DNA of 64,000 bases. Origin: Polluticaenibacter yanchengensis. GTDB lineage: Bacteria > Bacteroidota > Bacteroidia > Chitinophagales > Chitinophagaceae. A program made the position numbers and the translations under genes. The notes beneath the pieces are model-generated. The model was not told the DNA's origin and made no database searches. It was given only the letters and a program-made list of their open reading frames with translations. The stretch covers positions 1-64,000 of the forward strand of contig JAQGEF010000021.1 in NCBI GenBank assembly GCA_027854065.1, given 5' to 3'. The stretch's first letter is position 1; the number at the start of each line of letters is the position of its first letter. Positions 54,929 to 64,000 of the stretch are shown in pieces.

Positions 54929-56709
54929 AAAGTTAGGCGGTCCAAAAATCAGCGCCAATCAGCGATTGTACTATTCTGCGTTCATCAGCGGGAAAATATT
55001 CCATGTATAGCCAGAGATTGAGTCATAAAAATCTGCGTTAATCTGCGGTTCTATTATTCTGCGCCAATCAGCGGGAAAATATTCAACCCCGTATAATGCA
55101 AATTTTAAATCTTAACTAAGCAATACTTTCAGCAGAGAATCAAGTCCTCTAGTGACGACAATTAAAAAACTAGACGATCCAAAAATCTGCTTTAATCTGC
55201 GGTTGTATTATTCTGCGCCAATCAGCGGGAAAATATTCAACCATGTATAATGCAAGTTTAGACTCTTAACTAAGCAATACTTTCGGGAGAGAATCAAGTC
55301 CCCTAGTGACGACAATCAAAAAGTTAGAGGGTCCAAAATCTGCGTTAATCAGCGGTTGTATTATTCAGCGCCAATCAGCGGGAAAATATTCAACCCCATA
55401 TAATGCAATTTTAGACTCTTAACTAAGCAATACTTTCGGGAGAGAATCAAGTCCCGTATTGACGACAATCAAAAAGTTAGACGATCCAAAAATCTGCGTT
55501 AATCTGCGGTTGTATTATTCTGCGCCAATCTGCGGGAAAATATTCAACCCCGTATAATGCAAGTTTAGACTCTTAACTAAGCAATACTTTCAGCAGAGAA
55601 TCAAGTCCCGTAGTGATGACAATCAAAAGCCTGACGGTCCAAAAATCAGCACCAATCAGCGATTGTATTATTCTGCGTTCATCGGCGGGAAAATATTCTA
55701 TATATAGCCAGAGATTGAGTCATAAAAATCTGCGTCAATCAGCGGTTGTATTATTCTGCGCCAATCAGCGGGAAAATATTCAACCCCATATAATGCAAGT
55801 TTAGACTCTTAACTAAGCAATACTTTCAGCAGAGAATCAAGTCCCGTAGTGACGACAATCAAAAAGTTAGACGATCCAAAAATCTGCGTCAATCAGCGGT
55901 TGTATTATTCTGCGCCAATCAGCGGGAAAATATTCAACCCCATATAACGCAAGTTTAGACTCTTAACTAGGCAATACTTTCAGCAGAGAATCAAGTCCCG
56001 TAGTGACGACAATCAAAAAGTTAGACGATCCAAAAATCTGCGTTCATCAGCAGGAAAATATTCCATCTATAGCCAGAGATTGAGTCATAAAAATCAGCGT
56101 TAATCTGCGGTTGTATTATTCAGCGCCAATCTGCGGGAAAATATTCAACCCCATATAATGCAAGTTTAGACTCTTAACTAAGCAATACTTTCAGCAGAGA
56201 ATCAAGTCCCGTAGTGACGACAATTAAAAAGCTAGACGATCCAAAAATCTGCGTTCATCAGCAGGAAAATATTCCATCTATAGCCAGAGATTGAGTCATA
56301 AAAATCAGCGTTAATCTGCGGTTGTATTATTCAGCGCCAATCTGCAGGAAAATATTCAACCCCGTATAATGCAAGTTTAGACTCTTAACTAAGCAATACT
56401 TTCAGCAGAGAATCAAGTCCCGTAGTGACGACAATTAAAAAGCTAGACGATCCAAAAATCTGCGTCAATCAGCGGGAAAATATTCCATATATAGCCAGAG
56501 ATTGAGTCATAAAAATCTGCGTTAATCTGCGTTAATCAGCGGTTGTATTATTCAGCGCCAATCTGCGGGAAAATATTCAACCCCGTATAACGCAAGTTTA
56601 GACTCTTAACTAAGCAATACTTTCAGCAGAGAATCAAGTCCCGTAGTGACGACAATCAAAAAGCCAGACGATCCAAAAATCTGCGTCAATCAGCGGGAAA
56701 ATATCCAAT
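54929..56709. repeat. 1.8-kb tandem array with two unit lengths (154 and about 211-236 bp)
   Basis: The landmark CTTAACTAAGCAATAC (with variants) occurs nine times, at 55111, 55265, 55418, 55572, 55808, 55962, 56173, 56384 and 56605. Intervals are 154, 153, 154, 236, 154, 211, 211 and 221 bp. The long units carry an extra block around ATAGCCAGAGATTGAGTCAT. Each unit also contains several small degenerate copies of CTGCGTTAATC(A/T)GCG and of GCGGGAAAATATTC. Units differ by scattered substitutions, so the array is not brand new. There are no reading frames of note, no spacers as in CRISPR and no transposase. It fills the space before the SusC gene. Confidence 0.9.
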
Positions 56710-57029
56710 TAACATAACCAGATTGGCGACTTGCAGGTATTTCTACAAAATCTGCTGTTCATAACACCATTATTTACCAAAACAGCAATATTTTAATGCT
56801 TATTTTATTTTTTGAATATTTAGAATATAATATATCATACAGTACACGAAATTTTAATGGGAACGTTTGCACATTTAATTCCATTTTGAAAAAACCGATT
56901 ATTGGTAAAAAATCCTAAAATTGCTTTCTGATAAAAAATGTAACCGATTGCAAAGACGAATTGCTACCATGAAAAACCAGCTCGATCGGTTGTAAAATAG
57001 TTGAAAACTCACTGCAAAAACTGTGCTTT
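56710..57029. promoter_or_regulatory. Leader region of the SusC operon
   Basis: 320 bp, AT-rich. AACGTTTGCACA at 56862-56873 matches half of a LacI-family operator (TGTGCAAACGTTTGCACA); the other half is poor. AACCGAT near 56942 and ATCGGTT near 56990 form a spaced inverted repeat. I cannot place a -33/-7 promoter with confidence. Confidence 0.35.
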
Positions 57030-60000
57030 ATGAATAAACGATTGTTGATCTGGATGCTGTCGTGCATCCCTGTTTTAGTGTCGGCCCAATCTGTTACGCT
57101 AAAAGGAAAAGTAATAGACGAAGATGGCCAGCCCGTATCAAATGCCACCATACAGGCTATTAGTAAAAAGGAATTCGCATTAACTAAAGACGATGGTACA
57201 TTTTCCCTCGTATTAAAAGATACCGCCAATGTTAGGCTCGAGATTTCACATACAGGATTTCTCAATTATGTAGTAAGAGCCTCAGATAACCTGTTGGCCA
57301 TCCGTTTAAACAGAAGTGTAGGCACATCAGAAGATGTCGTAGTAGTAGGTTTCGGTACTGCACGAAAAAAAGATTTGACAGGCGCCGTAGGTGTTTTATC
57401 AGGAAAAGAACTGGAAAAAATACCCGTACCAAATGTCGCCGAAGCCCTCACCGGCAAAATTGCAGGGGTACAGGTCACCACTACAGAAGGTTCACCAGAT
57501 GCCGATATTAAAATCAGGATACGCGGAGGAGGTTCTATTTCCCAGGATAACTCACCACTATACATCGTAGATGGGTTCAGGGTAAGCACCATTAATAATA
57601 TCGCCTCCTCAGATATCGCCTCCATTACATTCCTCAAAGACGCCTCATCCACCGCCATCTACGGTTCCAGTGGCGCCAATGGCGTCATTCTCATTACAAC
57701 CAAAGAAGGAAAAGCCGGTAAAGTATCCGTAACAGCAAATGTATATTCAGGAGTAAGAAAACTAACAAAAGAACTGGAAGTTTTAAGCCCTTACGAATAT
57801 GTCATGTATCAATACGAATTAGACCAGACCAGTACCTTCACAGAATTCTACGGAGATTTCAGAGACCTCGAAATTTACAAGTCAGTAAAAGGCACCAACT
57901 GGCAAAACGAAGTATTCGGAAGGTCAGCCATGCAACAATACTATAACGTAGGTATCAGTGGCGGTACAAAAGACACGCGCTTCAATTTAGGCGTTTCAAG
58001 AAACGATGAAGACGCCATCATGTTGAACTCAGCTTACGAACGCAACAATATAAACTTCAAACTAAACACCAATTTACACAAAAAACTCACGTTCGATTTC
58101 AATACACGCTTATCACACATGCTCATAGACGGTGCAGGTGTAAATACAGGCGGCGGTGCCAACAGCAGGTTAAGAAATTCAGTAAAGTATGCACCCACAA
58201 GAGGCCTGAGAGAATTTTCCGGTTCAATAATAGAAGATGATCAGACAAACAATCCCGAAGAAAACAGTTTACTGAACAACCCCGTAGAATCAGCATTAGA
58301 AGAATACAAAAAGCAATTACGCATAAACGCCAATATCAATGCCGGTTTAACATGGAAGATCTTACCAATATTAAGCTTCAGAACAGAAGCAGGGTACGAA
58401 TATGTTTATCAGAAAACATCAAACGTATGGGGTCCCAGCACTGCAAATGCAAGAAACTATGGCGGCCAGCCCATCGGTAATATCGCACTAAGGGACGGCA
58501 CCGGCTGGAGAGTTTCCAACTATTTCACCCTAAATAAAAAAGACATTTTACCAAACCAGGATATCCAGTTAGTAGTAGGCCAGGAAGCATTGTCCAACAG
58601 TTACAATACCACCGTAAATGAATCCCGCTTCTTCCCCGTAAACATGGATGCGGATGCGGTATTAGCCAATATGAACTTTGGTACACCCATTCCAACAGTT
58701 ACCTACAAAGCGATGGATGACAGGAAATCTTCCTATTTCGGAAGGCTGAACTATACTTATTTAGGCAGGTACATTTTGACAGCCACCCTCAGAGCAGATG
58801 GTTCCAGCAGGTTTGCCGACGGCAATCGGTGGGGTTATTTCCCCGCGGTAGCATTCGCATGGAATATAAAACAGGAAAAATTCCTGGCTGACAGGTTCGA
58901 TTGGCTCACAAATTTAAAACTAAGAGCAAGCTTTGGTACAGCAGGTAACGATAAAATTACAAGTAATGCATGGCAGCTCATCTACAATACAGGCAATGAA
59001 AACAAACCATATTTCCCGAATGAAATAGAAGCACCAAACTTTATTCCCGGAACCATATTATACAATCCAAAGTTGAAATGGGAAAAAACAATCACAAGAA
59101 ACATTGGTTTAGACTTCGAATTGTTTAAAGGCAGGTTATCCGGTAATGTTGATTTTTATCACAACACAACCAAAGACCTGTTGATCCAGGCACCATTACC
59201 AACCAGTTCAGGTTACGCCTCACAATTACAAAACTTTGGTCAGACCTCTAACAGAGGTATCGAACTATCACTCGAAGGCGTAGTGATCAATAAAAAAGAC
59301 TTTTCACTAAACCTGTCTTTCAATATAGCATTCAACAAAAACAGGGTAGACGAATTCCGCAACGGCGATGTTAACTATAAAACCTACACATCAGGTTGGA
59401 ACGGAACAGCACAGCCGTTAGAAGATTATATGATCAGGCAAGGGGCACCGGTAGGACAAATGTATGGTTACGTAACAGATGGTATGTATAGTTTTGATGA
59501 TTTCATCTTCAACAATACATCCAAGAAATGGGAATTAAACCCGGCAAAAGGCGCGGCAGATAACAGCGCCATTACATCAAGTAACTTCGGTCCCGGCGCT
59601 TTAAAGTTTAAAGATATCAGCGGGCCGGATGGAGTACCCGATGGCAAAATTGATAGTTATGATAAAACCATTATCGGGGATGCCAATCCTAAACATGTAG
59701 GAGGATTCAACATAATGGCAAGGTACAAAGGTTTCGACGCCTCTGTATTCTTAAACTGGACCTATGGTAACAGCATTTACAATGCCAACAAATTAGATTA
59801 CTCCGCCTACCTGCTTACCCGTAAATATCAGAACCTGGTGGCAGATATGAGTTTAGCCAATCGCTTTACAATGATAGATCCCCTTACCGGTCTCAATATT
59901 TACTCCGGTTCCAATGCAAATCCTGAAAGATTAAAAGAGATCAACCAGAATGCCACTATCTGGCATCCGGTAATGACACAAACACCATTACATTCATGGG

Positions 60001-60260
60001 CGGTAGAAGATGGTTCCTTCTTAAGAGTCAACAATGTAACCATTGGCTATACCATACCAACAAAAATATCTAACAAAGCCGGCATGTCCAATGTAAGACT
60101 TTACGTAACAGCGTATAACTTACATGTATTCACAAAATATACAGGTTTCGATCCCGAGGTTGATACAAGAAGAAATCCTCCGTTAACACCAGGCGTAGAT
60201 TTTTCGGCATATCCAAAAAGCCGTTCAATTATTGCAGGTTTAAATATTACGTTTAAATAA
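57030..60260 (+). CDS. SusC/RagA family TonB-linked outer membrane protein
   Basis: A 1076-residue outer-membrane transporter that imports oligosaccharides (or peptides) with its SusD partner, driven by TonB. Domains in order: signal peptide (1-19, ending VSAQ), carboxypeptidase-like regulatory domain (about 22-95: VTLKGKVIDEDGQPVSNATI), TonB box region (EDVVVVGFGTARKKDLTGAV near 100-120), plug domain (VPNVAEALTGKIAGVQVTTT, FLKDASSTAIYGSSGANGVI) and a beta-barrel to the end (SIIAGLNITFK, final aromatic Phe). No FecR-type extension, so it is not anti-sigma linked. It heads a polysaccharide-utilisation locus; SusD starts 62 nt downstream. Nothing in the protein itself gives the sugar. Confidence 0.96.
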   Translation: MNKRLLIWMLSCIPVLVSAQSVTLKGKVIDEDGQPVSNATIQAISKKEFALTKDDGTFSLVLKDTANVRLEISHTGFLNYVVRASDNLLAIRLNRSVGTSEDVVVVGFGTARKKDLTGAVGVLSGKELEKIPVPNVAEALTGKIAGVQVTTTEGSPDADIKIRIRGGGSISQDNSPLYIVDGFRVSTINNIASSDIASITFLKDASSTAIYGSSGANGVILITTKEGKAGKVSVTANVYSGVRKLTKELEVLSPYEYVMYQYELDQTSTFTEFYGDFRDLEIYKSVKGTNWQNEVFGRSAMQQYYNVGISGGTKDTRFNLGVSRNDEDAIMLNSAYERNNINFKLNTNLHKKLTFDFNTRLSHMLIDGAGVNTGGGANSRLRNSVKYAPTRGLREFSGSIIEDDQTNNPEENSLLNNPVESALEEYKKQLRINANINAGLTWKILPILSFRTEAGYEYVYQKTSNVWGPSTANARNYGGQPIGNIALRDGTGWRVSNYFTLNKKDILPNQDIQLVVGQEALSNSYNTTVNESRFFPVNMDADAVLANMNFGTPIPTVTYKAMDDRKSSYFGRLNYTYLGRYILTATLRADGSSRFADGNRWGYFPAVAFAWNIKQEKFLADRFDWLTNLKLRASFGTAGNDKITSNAWQLIYNTGNENKPYFPNEIEAPNFIPGTILYNPKLKWEKTITRNIGLDFELFKGRLSGNVDFYHNTTKDLLIQAPLPTSSGYASQLQNFGQTSNRGIELSLEGVVINKKDFSLNLSFNIAFNKNRVDEFRNGDVNYKTYTSGWNGTAQPLEDYMIRQGAPVGQMYGYVTDGMYSFDDFIFNNTSKKWELNPAKGAADNSAITSSNFGPGALKFKDISGPDGVPDGKIDSYDKTIIGDANPKHVGGFNIMARYKGFDASVFLNWTYGNSIYNANKLDYSAYLLTRKYQNLVADMSLANRFTMIDPLTGLNIYSGSNANPERLKEINQNATIWHPVMTQTPLHSWAVEDGSFLRVNNVTIGYTIPTKISNKAGMSNVRLYVTAYNLHVFTKYTGFDPEVDTRRNPPLTPGVDFSAYPKSRSIIAGLNITFK

Positions 60261-60322
60261 CAAATATTAAAGGAGAAAAAGATTCACTTCAGATACATTG
60301 TATCATTTAAAAATTGTACTAT

Positions 60323-62164
60323 ATGAAAAAGATACTATTCATCATAATAGGTGGCGCACTGGCCTTACAGTCCTGTAAAAAAGACTTTTTAGAAACATCG
60401 TCACCATCAGAATATACACCCGGTGTCGTTTATTCATCACTCGCATACACCGAATTTGCCATTACAGGTATTTACGCCTTGCTTACGCAAGACCAGATGT
60501 ACTCGGCAAGGTTGCCGTTAAACTATGCCACCAATACCGATGTTGAAATAGTCGGTGCCAATGCCACCAGCTACAAGGAAAATACAAACAGGGGGTTATC
60601 AAATTACCTCGGCACACAGGATAATAGCAGCATACAACGGGAATGGTCCACCATCTACAAAATGATAGAAAGAGCAAACCTGGCAATAGACGGCATTCGA
60701 AAAAGCCCGCTCATGCAAACCTCAGATTCCACAAGAATGAAGAACTTTTTAGGAGAAGCCTTAGTACTAAGAGCATTGGGCTATTACGAATTAGTTAAAA
60801 ACTGGGGCGATGTACCATTTAAAGCAGAACCAACCAAATACGATTTATCAAACGTTTACCTGCCTGCAACAGACAGGGATGAGATAATGGATTTTTTGAT
60901 CAGTGATTTAGAAGAAGCCGCCAATAATTTACCATGGTTAGGCACCTCAAATTATGGTTCTTCAGAAAAAATCACCAAAGGATTTGCCAAAGGATTATTG
61001 GCAAGGATCGCCTTAAGCCGCGGAGGTTATTCTATACGCAATAAAAGCGGCTTTCCCACAGAAAGAGGCTCCAACTGGGAAAAATATTATACCATAGCCA
61101 GGCAGCAATGTTTAGACATCATCACCCAGGGCCCACATAAGTTAAATACCTCTTATGTAGATATCTGGCGGAAACTTTGTGGCCACCAGTTAGACCTTGC
61201 TTTCAACGAACCCTTATTCGAAGTCGCCAACGGCTTAGGACGAAGCGGCGAAATGGGATATTCCATCGGTATCCGTTTTTATGCCAATCCCAAGTATGGC
61301 TTTGGCAACAATGCCAACGTGGTAAATACCACTGCCTACTACTTCTATAGTTTCGATCAGAAAGATATCCGCCGCGATGCCACTATTGCTTATTACGCAT
61401 ATGGTAACAGTGCCGGGGAAGCCAAAGAGGTTTTCCAGACCAACCCGCTATCATACAATTTTGCAAAATGGGACCAACGCTTCATGAATGCCACCTGGCA
61501 GGCAATGAATAATGCGGCCAATGGTAAATTCGGTTATGGCATTAACTGGGCCATCATGCGTTATGCAGATGTCTTACTCATGTACGCCGAAACCGAAAAC
61601 GAGTTAAACGGCCCGACAGCATCTGCAAAAGATGCCTTAAAACAGGTACGGACCAGGGCATTTGCCGCCGCCGACCAGGCAGAAAAGGTAGAAAACTATG
61701 TCAATGCCCTCTCCTCCAAAACCGATTTCTTCAATGCCATTGTCGATGAGCGCGCATGGGAGTTTGGAGGGGAAGCCGTAAGAAAATATGACCTGATCAG
61801 GTGGAATCTCTTAAGAACAAAAATTCAGAAACAAAGAGAAGCATTTGCTAAAATGTTTAACGCAGAAGCGCCGTACGATAAAATACCGCAATCATTACAT
61901 TACAAATACCAATCCAATAACGAATTGCTGGATAAGCCGGATATTAATTTCTTTACAGATAAAGGCAATGACGTCATTCCCGGTTATACAAGAGTACCGT
62001 GGATGTCAGGATATTCTGCAGGCAATAAAACCACTTACATGGAACAGGTCAATTTATTTAGCAGTGGTTTAGAAAGCCCCGTGCCAAACCGCCATCTGTA
62101 CCCCATTCATGCCTCAGTATTAGCAGAATCACAGGGCAAGCTCAAAAACGCATACGGCTTTTAA
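60323..62164 (+). CDS. SusD/RagB family surface lipoprotein
   Basis: The glycan-binding lid of the SusC transporter. I start at MKKILFIIIGGALALQSCKK (60323); the lipobox LQSC gives Cys18 as the lipidated residue. The 613 residues show the SusD N-terminus (DFLETSSPSEYTPGVVYSSL, ALLTQDQMYSARL), TPR-like helices (RALGYYELVKNWGDVPFK, EEAANNLPWLG, AKGLLARIALSRGG) and the C-terminal RYADVLLMYAETENELNG and VDERAWEFGGEAVRKYDLIRW motifs. It is at the longer end for the family. It lies between SusC and a DUF4957/DUF5123-like lipoprotein in one operon. Confidence 0.95.
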   Translation: MKKILFIIIGGALALQSCKKDFLETSSPSEYTPGVVYSSLAYTEFAITGIYALLTQDQMYSARLPLNYATNTDVEIVGANATSYKENTNRGLSNYLGTQDNSSIQREWSTIYKMIERANLAIDGIRKSPLMQTSDSTRMKNFLGEALVLRALGYYELVKNWGDVPFKAEPTKYDLSNVYLPATDRDEIMDFLISDLEEAANNLPWLGTSNYGSSEKITKGFAKGLLARIALSRGGYSIRNKSGFPTERGSNWEKYYTIARQQCLDIITQGPHKLNTSYVDIWRKLCGHQLDLAFNEPLFEVANGLGRSGEMGYSIGIRFYANPKYGFGNNANVVNTTAYYFYSFDQKDIRRDATIAYYAYGNSAGEAKEVFQTNPLSYNFAKWDQRFMNATWQAMNNAANGKFGYGINWAIMRYADVLLMYAETENELNGPTASAKDALKQVRTRAFAAADQAEKVENYVNALSSKTDFFNAIVDERAWEFGGEAVRKYDLIRWNLLRTKIQKQREAFAKMFNAEAPYDKIPQSLHYKYQSNNELLDKPDINFFTDKGNDVIPGYTRVPWMSGYSAGNKTTYMEQVNLFSSGLESPVPNRHLYPIHASVLAESQGKLKNAYGF

Positions 62165-62200
62165 TAAATCCCTTATTAATCAGACCTCAAAAATGTCAAT

Positions 62201-63796
62201 ATGAAGAAAATTACAGATATCCATAAAATATTCATGTTATTAATGCTGGTACTAAGCATCAGCGCCTGTAAAAAATATAATGAATGGCCCACAGATGAAC
62301 AGTACGATCGTTTATTCCGGCCAACCAGTTTAACCGCAACTATCGAAGGTGTAACCGTTAGCCTGCATTGGAAAGAAAAGCCCGGCGCATCAAAATACGT
62401 AGTAGAACTAAGCAAAGATAGTTTAGAGTTTACCACAATTATTAAAACCTATGAAGGCACATCCACCAAAGATGATAACGGCGCCATGTTTTTAATACCC
62501 GAGCCCTTAGATGCAAATACTTTGTACTCCGCCAGGATCAAAGCATTAAGCGACACCAAAGAAGAATCAGGTTGGGCAGCTGTAGCATTCAGGACCAAAT
62601 CCGAGCAGATTATGCAAACCATTTCTATTGCAGATATCGGGCCGCGGGAGGTTACTTTACGCTGGACAGTACCAAATAATGTTACCCATTTTACCATGAA
62701 TGGCGTGCAGTACAATATTACAGCCGATGAAAAAACAAAAGGAGAAAAAGTCATCAGCGGACTCGTGCCCAAAACACAATATGAAGTTATTTTATATAAT
62801 GTTACTGCTATCCGCGGTCAACAAACATTTATAACAAAAGCAGATATTCCAACCGGCCAGAATGTAATAGAAGTAGGTCCGGCAGATGATTTGGCAGCAC
62901 TGTTGGCACAGCCACACCCCGCCGGTACCACCTTTGTTTTATTGCAAGGATCAAAGTACACCGTACCATTAGATCCCGTAATATTACCAACCGATGCCTC
63001 ATTCACCATCTGGGGCGAAGATGGTCCCAATAAAGCCATCCTCGCATTCAATGGCATCACCTTACCGGCCCTGGCAGGCACTATCAAATTCGAGAATCTC
63101 GATATTACCGGTTACGAAAACTTCACCACGGGCACCAAACGCAATTATATATTTAACCAGAGTGTTGCTTCCCAAACAGAACAGGTCGTTTTCGAAAACT
63201 GTACCATCAGGAATTTTACCAATTCGGTATTCAGGATCCAGGGTGCCAATACCATTACCATAGGTACATTAAGCTTTAACAACTGCACCATTTATGATAT
63301 CGGCGATAACAATGCCAACGGTACTTACGCATTCATTCACACCAATGTCGCCACCGGTAAAATTGAAAATATTTCAATTACCAACAGTACCATTTACAAA
63401 ATTGGTTATGGCCTTATCTTACATAGTGGTATCGGCTCGCAAACGTTAAAAATAGAAAACAACACTTTCGATAATACTGTAGGCAATGCCCGCTATTTTA
63501 TCGATTACAATGCACAGCCCGTTTCTGGTTTGTTCAGTTTAAAAAACAATATCATTGGTAAATTATTATCACCAACCAATACAGCACGTGGTATCAGGGC
63601 TGCAGGCAACACATTGTCCGTAGAAAACACCTATGCAACCAGCGATTGTGTTTTTGCCTCCAATAATATCAGTGGCTTAATTTCTTACGCCAAACCATCT
63701 ACAGAGCTGTTTGAAAACAGTGCAGAAGGTAATTTTAAAATAAAGGACCAGACATTTGCCGGTAAAGCAACCGCAGGCGATCCGCGGTGGAGATAA
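62201..63796 (+). CDS. Surface lipoprotein with FN3-like domains and beta-helix (DUF4957/DUF5123-like)
   Basis: A 531-residue protein with a lipoprotein signal (LLMLVLSISACKKYNEWP, Cys23). Residues about 40-130 and 140-215 look like two fibronectin type III domains (TATIEGVTVSLHWKEKPGAS, EVTLRWTVPNNVTHF). From about 225 a right-handed beta-helix begins (PADDLAALLAQPHPAGTTFV; then repeated short strands with Asn: FENCTIRNFTNSVFRIQG, FNNCTIYDIGDNN, ISITNSTIYKIGYG). The tail FKIKDQTFAGKATAGDPRWR is the common ending of DUF5123-type proteins. In Bacteroidota this architecture usually accompanies SusCD in pectin or other uronic-acid loci, where it binds glycans on the surface. No active-site residues are recognised. 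It is the last gene before a terminator. Confidence 0.82.
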   Translation: MKKITDIHKIFMLLMLVLSISACKKYNEWPTDEQYDRLFRPTSLTATIEGVTVSLHWKEKPGASKYVVELSKDSLEFTTIIKTYEGTSTKDDNGAMFLIPEPLDANTLYSARIKALSDTKEESGWAAVAFRTKSEQIMQTISIADIGPREVTLRWTVPNNVTHFTMNGVQYNITADEKTKGEKVISGLVPKTQYEVILYNVTAIRGQQTFITKADIPTGQNVIEVGPADDLAALLAQPHPAGTTFVLLQGSKYTVPLDPVILPTDASFTIWGEDGPNKAILAFNGITLPALAGTIKFENLDITGYENFTTGTKRNYIFNQSVASQTEQVVFENCTIRNFTNSVFRIQGANTITIGTLSFNNCTIYDIGDNNANGTYAFIHTNVATGKIENISITNSTIYKIGYGLILHSGIGSQTLKIENNTFDNTVGNARYFIDYNAQPVSGLFSLKNNIIGKLLSPTNTARGIRAAGNTLSVENTYATSDCVFASNNISGLISYAKPSTELFENSAEGNFKIKDQTFAGKATAGDPRWR

Positions 63797-63802
63797 AACA
63801 GG

Positions 63803-63851
63803 AAGAAGTCTTTACTATTTTTCAAAATAGGTGACGTATTAAAGACTTCTT
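63803..63851 (+). terminator. Terminator after the SusCD lipoprotein gene
   Basis: AAGAAGTCTTTA (63803-63814) pairs perfectly with TAAAGACTTCTT (63840-63851), enclosing a second hairpin (CTATTTT/AAAATAG, 63815-63830). A TTTATTTTA run follows. The last 149 bases of the window hold no gene. Confidence 0.85.
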
Positions 63852-64000
63852 TTTATTTTATTGAGTCAACATTTGTACACCTGTTGAACATCGTTGTGTC
63901 ACTCCCTTGTACGTTGTTGCAATTATTGAACAATCTTAAAATAATACTGATAAATCCAATATTCTATTCATTCCGGGTAATAACAGGTTTTTATTTGTTA

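Noticed and set aside
54929..56709. CRISPR array
   Set aside because: Regularly recurring blocks, but the repeated part is the whole unit of 154-236 bp, with no short direct repeats separated by unique spacers and no cas genes nearby.

Overview
The window reads as chromosome of a Bacteroidota bacterium, most likely family Chitinophagaceae (the family is inference). Support: a SusC/SusD outer-membrane pair, Bacteroidota-type promoters (-33 TTTG, -7 TAnnTTTG) before several genes, almost no Shine-Dalgarno sequences, and protein families typical of the phylum. There is no phage, transposase, CRISPR array, rRNA or tRNA.

Layout. 0-6.4 kb: the 3' end of a gene, a 21-bp minisatellite, a GNAT acetyltransferase, a secreted S9 peptidase, and an AT-rich orphan gene joining a ParB/sulfiredoxin-like motif to YwqK-type repeats. 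6.4-21.2 kb: mostly housekeeping: a secreted M14-like protein, sucA, an IMPase-thiL-membrane protein operon, an aspartate aminotransferase divergent from a MarR regulator, an epimerase and two different aconitases. 21.6-30.4 kb: PspC, a gene fragment, a radical SAM protein, then a tightly overlapping minus-strand operon for a nonulosonic (sialic-like) acid: neuB, neuA, Gfo/Idh oxidoreductase, SDR, KdsC-like phosphatase and glycosyltransferase, preceded by a GT2 gene. 30.9-47.4 kb: pyrG with a structured leader, a 2-oxoacid dehydrogenase E2, an RNase Z-like hydrolase, a flavin monooxygenase, a PAS-LuxR regulator, a membrane Fe-S protein, a DUF58 protein, monomeric isocitrate dehydrogenase, DUF2071, gamma-carbonic anhydrase, TauE and an unlisted 55-residue gene. 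47.5-54.8 kb: truA, a Sua5-type protein, metF, a YcxB-like protein, feoB without feoA, a thioredoxin-TPR protein and a small secreted protein. 54.9-56.7 kb: a 1.8-kb array of 154/211-236-bp repeats. 57-63.8 kb: the start of a polysaccharide-utilisation locus (SusC, SusD, DUF4957/DUF5123-like lipoprotein) whose enzymes probably lie beyond the window.

Function. sucA, two aconitases and icd cover the TCA steps from citrate to succinyl-CoA but are scattered. The nonulosonate operon looks able to make, activate and transfer a surface sugar. NeuB lacks its usual C-terminal SAF domain and sits with a KdsC-type phosphatase, which suggests a phosphorylated route.

The most unusual signal is non-coding. 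Seven copies of a GC-rich element of about 120 bp each begin 21-78 bp after a stop codon, always in the direction of the preceding gene and in at least five cases just past a terminator. Head and core are 37 bp apart in six of seven copies although the sequence between them varies. Two copies carry the same inserted hairpin, whose arms differ by compensatory changes. A second, 47-bp repeat follows the same 3'-end rule.
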